Shown in pieces: positions 59,848 through 64,000 of a DNA stretch of 64,000 bases. Position 1 is the first letter of the stretch; each line of letters starts with the position of its first letter. The notes under the pieces were generated by a model, which worked only from the letters and a program-made list of their open reading frames with translations, had not been told where the DNA came from and searched no databases. The position numbers and the translations under genes are program-made. This DNA is from Amycolatopsis solani (GTDB lineage: Bacteria; Actinomycetota; Actinomycetes; Mycobacteriales; Pseudonocardiaceae). The stretch is taken from the NCBI RefSeq assembly GCF_033441515.1, contig NZ_JAWQJT010000001.1:3286001-3350000 (forward strand), read 5' to 3'.

Positions 59848-59900
59848 AGGTCCTGAATGAGTCATTCAAGACCTCCGGCGTCCTGAATGACTCATTCAAG
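59848..59900. repeat. Palindrome pair (copy 4 of the local family)
   Basis: GAATGAGTCATTC at 59855-59867 and GAATGACTCATTC at 59885-59897, 30 bp apart. The first is flanked by GGTCCT and AAGACC (imperfect), the second sits just before the ArsR-like gene's 3' end, so it may act as its terminator. Confidence 0.9.
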
Positions 59901-59916
59901 ACGTCCCGAGCCGGAC

Positions 59917-60876
59917 TCAACTAGCCCGGATGACACCCAGCCCCAGCGGCGTGATCTCGTGGATCTGCGACTTCCCCGACCGCGCGCTCGTGATCAGCCC
60001 GCTCGCCCGCAGCACCGACGCGTGCTGGCTCGCCGTCGCCAGCGAAATCCCCGTCAACTCCGCCAGCTCGCTCGTGTTGCACCGCGTGATCGCGACCGTC
60101 ATCAGCACCCGCGCCCGCGTGTGCCCCAGCAGCGCCGCCAGGGACGGGCCCGGCTCGGCGTCGCTGTCGAAGCGTCTGTGGCTGATCGAGTAGACCAGCA
60201 CCGGGGGCAGGTCCGGGTCCTTGTACGTCGTCGGCATGCCGTGTGCGAAGAACGTCGGGATCAGCCGCAGGCCGCGGCCGGCGAGGTGCAGTTCCTGCTC
60301 GATCGGGAAGCGGACGCGCAGCACCGGCGGGGTCCACGTGATGTCCGGGTGCAACGTCGAGAGCAGCAGCTGCGGGCCGCCGCGGTCCAGGCTGGACTGC
60401 AGGCGGCGGCGGTCGCGGGCGACCGCTCGGCGGACCGACGGCCAGTCCGGGGCCACGCACTCGCGGTAGTAGTCGTGCAGGGCCGTGCCGAGGCGCCGCA
60501 GTTCGGCGGGTTCGCCCTCGCCGAGGCGACGCAGCCACGGGGGGACGCGGGTGCCCTGCGCCGCCAGCTCGGCGACGTCGGCGGCCAGCACCGGCGACGG
60601 CGTTTCGAGCACCGCCGAGACGCCTTCGCCGATGGTGCGGGCGCCGGCCGGGGTGAGGAAGTCGGGGCAGTAGCCGTACGGGGGGACCGCCGACATGAGC
60701 AGGCGGCCGGACTCGGGAACTGCGGAGCGTGACCCCCGGCGCCAGCGGCCGAACAGCGGCTCGCCTTCCGGGCGCCGGATCCGGTAGCTGCTCATCAGCA
60801 GTTCCCACATCGGGTCGGCGTCCTCGGCGATGGTCACCCTCGCCAGGTCCGCTTCCGTGAAGTGAATTTTCAACAA
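59917..60876 (-). CDS. ArsR-type winged-helix regulator with DUF5937 N-terminus
   Basis: 319 aa from ATG at 60876. The N-terminal ~240 residues fit the DUF5937 helical domain (IHFTEADLARVTIAEDADPM, SYRIRRPEG, RRLGEGEPAELRRLG), followed by a winged helix at the C-terminus (NTSELAELTGISLATASQHA, VLRASGLITSARSGKSQIHE). Opposite strand to the cluster and to the last SARP, so it may repress its own or the SARP's promoter. Confidence 0.88.
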   Translation of the reverse strand: MLKIHFTEADLARVTIAEDADPMWELLMSSYRIRRPEGEPLFGRWRRGSRSAVPESGRLLMSAVPPYGYCPDFLTPAGARTIGEGVSAVLETPSPVLAADVAELAAQGTRVPPWLRRLGEGEPAELRRLGTALHDYYRECVAPDWPSVRRAVARDRRRLQSSLDRGGPQLLLSTLHPDITWTPPVLRVRFPIEQELHLAGRGLRLIPTFFAHGMPTTYKDPDLPPVLVYSISHRRFDSDAEPGPSLAALLGHTRARVLMTVAITRCNTSELAELTGISLATASQHASVLRASGLITSARSGKSQIHEITPLGLGVIRAS

Positions 60877-60978
60877 CGCCGACCGCTCCCTTCCCGGCTG
60901 AGGATAACCCTGGTGGAGCGGGTTTTCGCTGGCACGGGCCCGACGTCACAGAGGTTCCGTGATCTGGGTCGCGAGTGG

Positions 60979-61002
60979 ACGTTTCGGGCTGGCGCGAAAC
61001 GT
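60979..61002. promoter_or_regulatory. Inverted repeat in the arsR/SARP divergent gap
   Basis: ACGTTTCG, an 8-nt spacer GGCTGGCG, and CGAAACGT: perfect 8-bp dyad about 105 bp upstream of the ArsR-like start and 170 bp before the SARP uORF. A likely operator for one of the two regulators; a hairpin terminator role is less likely in a divergent gap. Confidence 0.5.
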
Positions 61003-61147
61003 TTTCACGCCGGTTGACGCTGCTCGCGCGCCGCTGGCACGTTCGGCTCGACGAGAGTGTCTTCACCCGGCTGGGGGATGACGTGGTGACGATCTGAACA
61101 CTTTCCGTCACTGGGGCTGAACTTTACTGGGGAAGGCGGACGCCCGC

Positions 61148-61204
61148 ATGACGAACGACGCACGCAGAGCGCGGATCCTCCGGCGCACCGGAGGACGCCG
61201 ATGA
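61148..61204 (+). CDS. 18-aa upstream ORF coupled to the SARP start
   Basis: ATG at 61148, 18 codons encoding MTNDARRARILRRTGGRR, with TGA at 61202-61204 overlapping the SARP ATG (ATGA). Very basic peptide (eight Arg). Purine-rich GGAAGGCGGA lies 8-11 nt upstream. The overlap means ribosomes finishing the uORF could restart on the SARP. Confidence 0.6.
   Translation: MTNDARRARILRRTGGRR
61176..61195 (+). promoter_or_regulatory. Hairpin masking the SARP Shine-Dalgarno
   Basis: TCCTCCGG-CGCA-CCGGAGGA: perfect 8-bp stem with a 4-nt loop. Its right arm contains the GGAGGA ribosome site of the SARP gene (5 nt before ATG at 61201). The stem lies inside the uORF, so translating it would open the SD. 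Confidence 0.8.
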
Positions 61205-64000
61205 CGGCCGACGAAGTCTCCTACCGCTCCGCGCCGGTGCGGACCCGGACCGCACCCGTGCTGACGCTCCCGGCCTTCACCGACCTCAAGTACCGGCTGC
61301 TCGGCCCGGTTTCCGCGGTCGGCGTCGACGGGCCCGCCCGGCTCGGCGGCCCGAAGCAGCGGACCGTCCTGGCCGCGTTGCTGCTCAACGCCAACCAGGT
61401 CGTCTCCGAAGACCAGCTGATCGAACTGCTGTGGGAAGACCGCCCGCCGGCGAGCGCGCGCGGGCAGCTGCAGGTCCGCGTCTGGGAGCTGCGCAAGCTG
61501 CTCGGCCGCGAAGTGATCGTGCGCCGCGAACCCGGGTACCTGATCGAGGTCGGGCCCGGCGAACTGGACACCGACGTCTTCGACGACGTCGCGAAGGACG
61601 CCCGGCGGCTCATCGAAAGCGGGGAGCCGCGCCGGTGTGTCGAGCGCCTGCGCGCGGTCCTCGAGCTGTGGCAGGGGCCGCCGCTGGGCGGGGTCACCGA
61701 CGTGCTCGTGCGGCGCAGCGGCCAGATCCTGGCCGAGCAGCGGATGACCGCGCTCGAGACGCTCTTCGACGCCGAGCTCGCCACCGGACGGCACACGCAC
61801 GTGGTGCGGGAGCTGCGCCACTTCGTCGACGAATACCCCTTCGGCGAACGGCTGCAGGAGCAGCTGATGCTCGCGCTGCAGCGCTCCGGCCGGACGCCGG
61901 AGGCGCTGGAGGTCTACACCGCGACCCGCGAACGCCTCGACGCCGAGCTCGGCGTCGAACCCGGCGAACGGCTGCGGGCGATGCACCTGCAGGTCCTCAA
62001 GGGCGAGGGCGACGACCCGCCCGAGCCGCCGCCCGCGGCTCCGGTGGGCGAGGTCGCCGGGCCGGCGCGGCCCGCCGAGCTGCCCCGGGACGTCCGGGGC
62101 TTCGCCGGCCGGACCGAGCAGCTGGCGCAGCTGGACCGCCAGCTCGCTGCGCGGGCCGGCGCCTACGCCTCGGACGTCTGGATCGTGCACGGCATCCCCG
62201 GCGTCGGGAAGACCGCGCTCGCCCTGCACTGGGCCCACCGCGTCCGGGAGCGGTTCCCGGACGGGCAGCTCTACGTGAACCTGCGCGGGTTCGACGCCGA
62301 CCGCGAGCCGATGGAGCCGGCCGTCGCGCTGGCCCAGCTGCTGCGCGCGCTCGGCGCCGATCCGAGGCGGATCCCCGAGGAGGTCGACGCGCAGGCCGGG
62401 CTCTACCGGTCGATGCTCGCCGACCGGCAGGTGCTGCTGGTGCTCGACAACGCCCGCGACGCCGAGCAGGTCCTGCCGCTGCTGCCGCCGACCGGGACCG
62501 TGCTGGTCACCAGCCGGCACCGGCTCGGCAGGCTGGTCGCCGAGTTCGGCGCGTTCTCCCTCGGCCTCGGCGCGCTCACGGAGGCGGACTCGCGGGCCCT
62601 GCTCGGCGGCGTGCTCGGCGAAGGCCGGGTGGCGGCCGAGCCGGCGGCCGCGGGGGAGCTGGCCGAGCTGTGCGGGCACCTGCCGCTCGCGCTGCGGATC
62701 GCCGCCGCCAACATCGCGACCGGCCCGGACACCACGGTCGCCGCGATGGCCGCGGACCTCGCCAAGGGCGACCGGCTCAGGCAGCTCGTCGTGGACGGGG
62801 CCGAGGAAAGCGCCGTGACGCGGGCGTTCGCCGTCTCCTACGAGGCGCTCGCCCCGGAACTGCGGCGGCTGTTCCGGCTGCTCGGCCTGGCTTCGTGCCC
62901 CGACTTCACCGCCCGCGGTGCCGCGGCGCTCACCGGCGACCCGGTCGACGCGGTGGCGCGGCAGCTGCGGCTGCTGGCCGCGGCGCACCTGGTCGAACAG
63001 CACGTGGCCGGCCGCTACCGGCTGCACGACCTGCTGCGGGCGTACGCGCTGCGGCAGGCCGGCGCGCACGAAGCCCCGGCTGCGCGGGCCCGGGCGTGGC
63101 GCCGGTTCGTCGAGCTGTACCTCTCCGGCGCGGACGCGGCGGAGCGGATCTTCGGCAGGCGGCACGACCCGCGGCTGCCGCGCGAACCCGCGGTGGTGCC
63201 GGCGAACCCCCTCTCCTTCGCCGACTCCGCCGAGGCCGCGGCCTGGCTCGACGCCGAGCACGAGAACCTCTGCGCCGTCGTCACGCAGGCGGTGACCGAC
63301 GGGCCGTACCCGGTCGCCTGGTACCTCGCCGACGCCGTGCGCTCGGCGTTCTACCACCGGGGACGGCGGGTCGACTGGGTCGGCATCGCGACCAAGGTCC
63401 TGGCCGCCGCGCGCCGCCTCGACGTGCCCGCCGTCGAAGCGGTCACCGCCCAGAGCATCGGGCTGGCGTTCGTCCACCGGGAACGGCACGAGCAGGCCGT
63501 CGAGTGGATGACCGAAGCGCTGCGGGTGTTCGAGCGCGTGGACTGGCCGGAGGGCAAGGCCGCGGCGCTCAACGCGTCCGCGATCGCGCTGCGGGTGGCC
63601 GGCCGGTTCGGGGAAGCGGCTTCCCAGTTCGAACTCGCGCTGGACCTGCAGCGGCAGTGCGGCTACCGGCTGGGCCAGGTGAGCGTGCTCAACAACCTGG
63701 CCTCGGTGCACCGGCAGCGCTGCCTGCTCGTCGAGGCCCGCGCGTGCCTCGACGAGGCACTGGAGCTCGCCGTCGCCGAGGGCTACCAGCTCGGCGAGGC
63801 GGTGGTTCTCGTCGGCATCGGCGTCGTCCAGCGGCTGCAGGGCGACCTGCCGGGCGCGCGGCGGTCGCTGACCAGGGCGTTCGACCTGCACAAGGCGCAC
63901 TCCCACCCGTACGGCCAGGGTTCGGCGCTGTGCGGGCTGAGCCTGGTGTCGATCGACCTCGGCGAGTTCGAGCAGGGCCGCGCGCAAGCCGTGCAGGGGC
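61201..64000 (+). CDS. AfsR-like SARP regulator (3' end beyond window)
   Basis: Open to the window edge: 933 codons, no stop. Winged helix (about 28-110: YRLLGPVSAVGVDGPARLGG, ASARGQLQVRVWELRKLLGR), BTAD (about 115-265: YPFGERLQEQLMLALQRSGR), NB-ARC (Walker A GIPGVGKTAL near 331-340, CGHLPLAL), and TPR repeats starting around residue 690 (AAALNASAIALRVAGRFGEA). The same architecture as the gene at 18737. Start fixed by GGAGGA and by overlap with the uORF. Confidence 0.9.
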   Translation, partial: MTADEVSYRSAPVRTRTAPVLTLPAFTDLKYRLLGPVSAVGVDGPARLGGPKQRTVLAALLLNANQVVSEDQLIELLWEDRPPASARGQLQVRVWELRKLLGREVIVRREPGYLIEVGPGELDTDVFDDVAKDARRLIESGEPRRCVERLRAVLELWQGPPLGGVTDVLVRRSGQILAEQRMTALETLFDAELATGRHTHVVRELRHFVDEYPFGERLQEQLMLALQRSGRTPEALEVYTATRERLDAELGVEPGERLRAMHLQVLKGEGDDPPEPPPAAPVGEVAGPARPAELPRDVRGFAGRTEQLAQLDRQLAARAGAYASDVWIVHGIPGVGKTALALHWAHRVRERFPDGQLYVNLRGFDADREPMEPAVALAQLLRALGADPRRIPEEVDAQAGLYRSMLADRQVLLVLDNARDAEQVLPLLPPTGTVLVTSRHRLGRLVAEFGAFSLGLGALTEADSRALLGGVLGEGRVAAEPAAAGELAELCGHLPLALRIAAANIATGPDTTVAAMAADLAKGDRLRQLVVDGAEESAVTRAFAVSYEALAPELRRLFRLLGLASCPDFTARGAAALTGDPVDAVARQLRLLAAAHLVEQHVAGRYRLHDLLRAYALRQAGAHEAPAARARAWRRFVELYLSGADAAERIFGRRHDPRLPREPAVVPANPLSFADSAEAAAWLDAEHENLCAVVTQAVTDGPYPVAWYLADAVRSAFYHRGRRVDWVGIATKVLAAARRLDVPAVEAVTAQSIGLAFVHRERHEQAVEWMTEALRVFERVDWPEGKAAALNASAIALRVAGRFGEAASQFELALDLQRQCGYRLGQVSVLNNLASVHRQRCLLVEARACLDEALELAVAEGYQLGEAVVLVGIGVVQRLQGDLPGARRSLTRAFDLHKAHSHPYGQGSALCGLSLVSIDLGEFEQGRAQAVQG

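Larger units (their letters stand above)
59143..59916. other. Gene-free region with palindrome pairs
   Basis: About 770 bp between the ACT-like gene and the ArsR-like gene. Open frames here are Pro/Arg/Ala-rich, run through the repeated palindromes and have no recognisable motif. It is the right border of the biosynthetic cluster. Confidence 0.6.

Noticed and set aside
59351..59900. Spaced repeats considered as a CRISPR array
   Set aside because: The repeats are only 13 bp, palindromic, in pairs with uneven distances between pairs, and no cas genes are present.
61108..63987. 959-codon reverse frame under the last SARP
   Set aside because: Same kind of antisense shadow; the forward frame has clear HTH, BTAD and NB-ARC motifs and a proper RBS.

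Overview
The window is very GC-rich, uses many GTG starts, has tightly overlapping genes and is full of SARP/AfsR, LuxR (LAL), LacI, TetR and RpiR regulators and ANTAR proteins. This points to a filamentous actinomycete. The gene content and the recurring intergenic palindromes most resemble Pseudonocardiaceae, probably Amycolatopsis (inference; no 16S or database match is available here). No rRNA, tRNA, CRISPR array or insertion sequence was seen.

Left part (1-18.4 kb), catabolism. The left edge cuts a secreted polyester hydrolase/cutinase closely resembling the Thermobifida PET-hydrolase family. After a TetR/FrnE pair comes a complete arabinogalactan-utilisation locus: LacI repressor, two operator dyads, an ABC sugar importer (two permeases and a lipoprotein), GH51 arabinofuranosidase, GH35 beta-galactosidase and a secreted GH30 galactanase with a ricin-type lectin domain. 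A GAF-ANTAR protein follows. Next is a divergent RpiR-controlled locus: an Asp/Glu racemase-like enzyme on one side, and an MFS transporter, a GAF protein and an amidohydrolase on the other.

Middle (18.4-36.8 kb), regulators and accessory enzymes. It holds a large AfsR-like SARP with a candidate 25-aa peptide gene next to it, a GT-B-like protein, an NB-ARC/TPR protein without a DNA-binding domain beside a small tandem-HTH protein, an aldo-keto reductase, a tannase-family esterase divergent from a LAL regulator that carries an in-frame 87-bp minisatellite, an alpha/beta hydrolase, an Ohr peroxidase, an ABC-F protein, a VOC protein and a DUF4383 membrane protein.

Right part (36.8-61 kb). LarC-LarB and a divergent LarE (nickel-pincer cofactor synthesis) have no lactate racemase nearby, and the 3' end of larC is repeated five extra times downstream. 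A SARP regulator then precedes a nearly gap-free 14-gene block (42271-59080): ANL ligase, DAHP synthase, CreE-like FAD enzyme, CreD-like lyase, branched-chain-type aminotransferase, DsbA-like protein, two ATP-grasp ligases, MFS exporter, a circularly permuted ATP-grasp enzyme, a cyclase-family hydrolase, a DUF362 protein and TrpE/TrpG-type anthranilate synthase. The CreE/CreD/ANL combination suggests the aspartate-nitrosuccinate route to nitrous acid and enzymatic N-N bond formation. The cluster also appears to make its own anthranilate-type aromatic amine and to build amide bonds with ATP-grasp ligases instead of an NRPS. I do not recognise this gene combination as a known product cluster; it is the best candidate here for an undescribed system. 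An ArsR-like regulator and a further SARP, cut by the right edge and preceded by a coupled upstream ORF and a hairpin masking its Shine-Dalgarno sequence, close the window.
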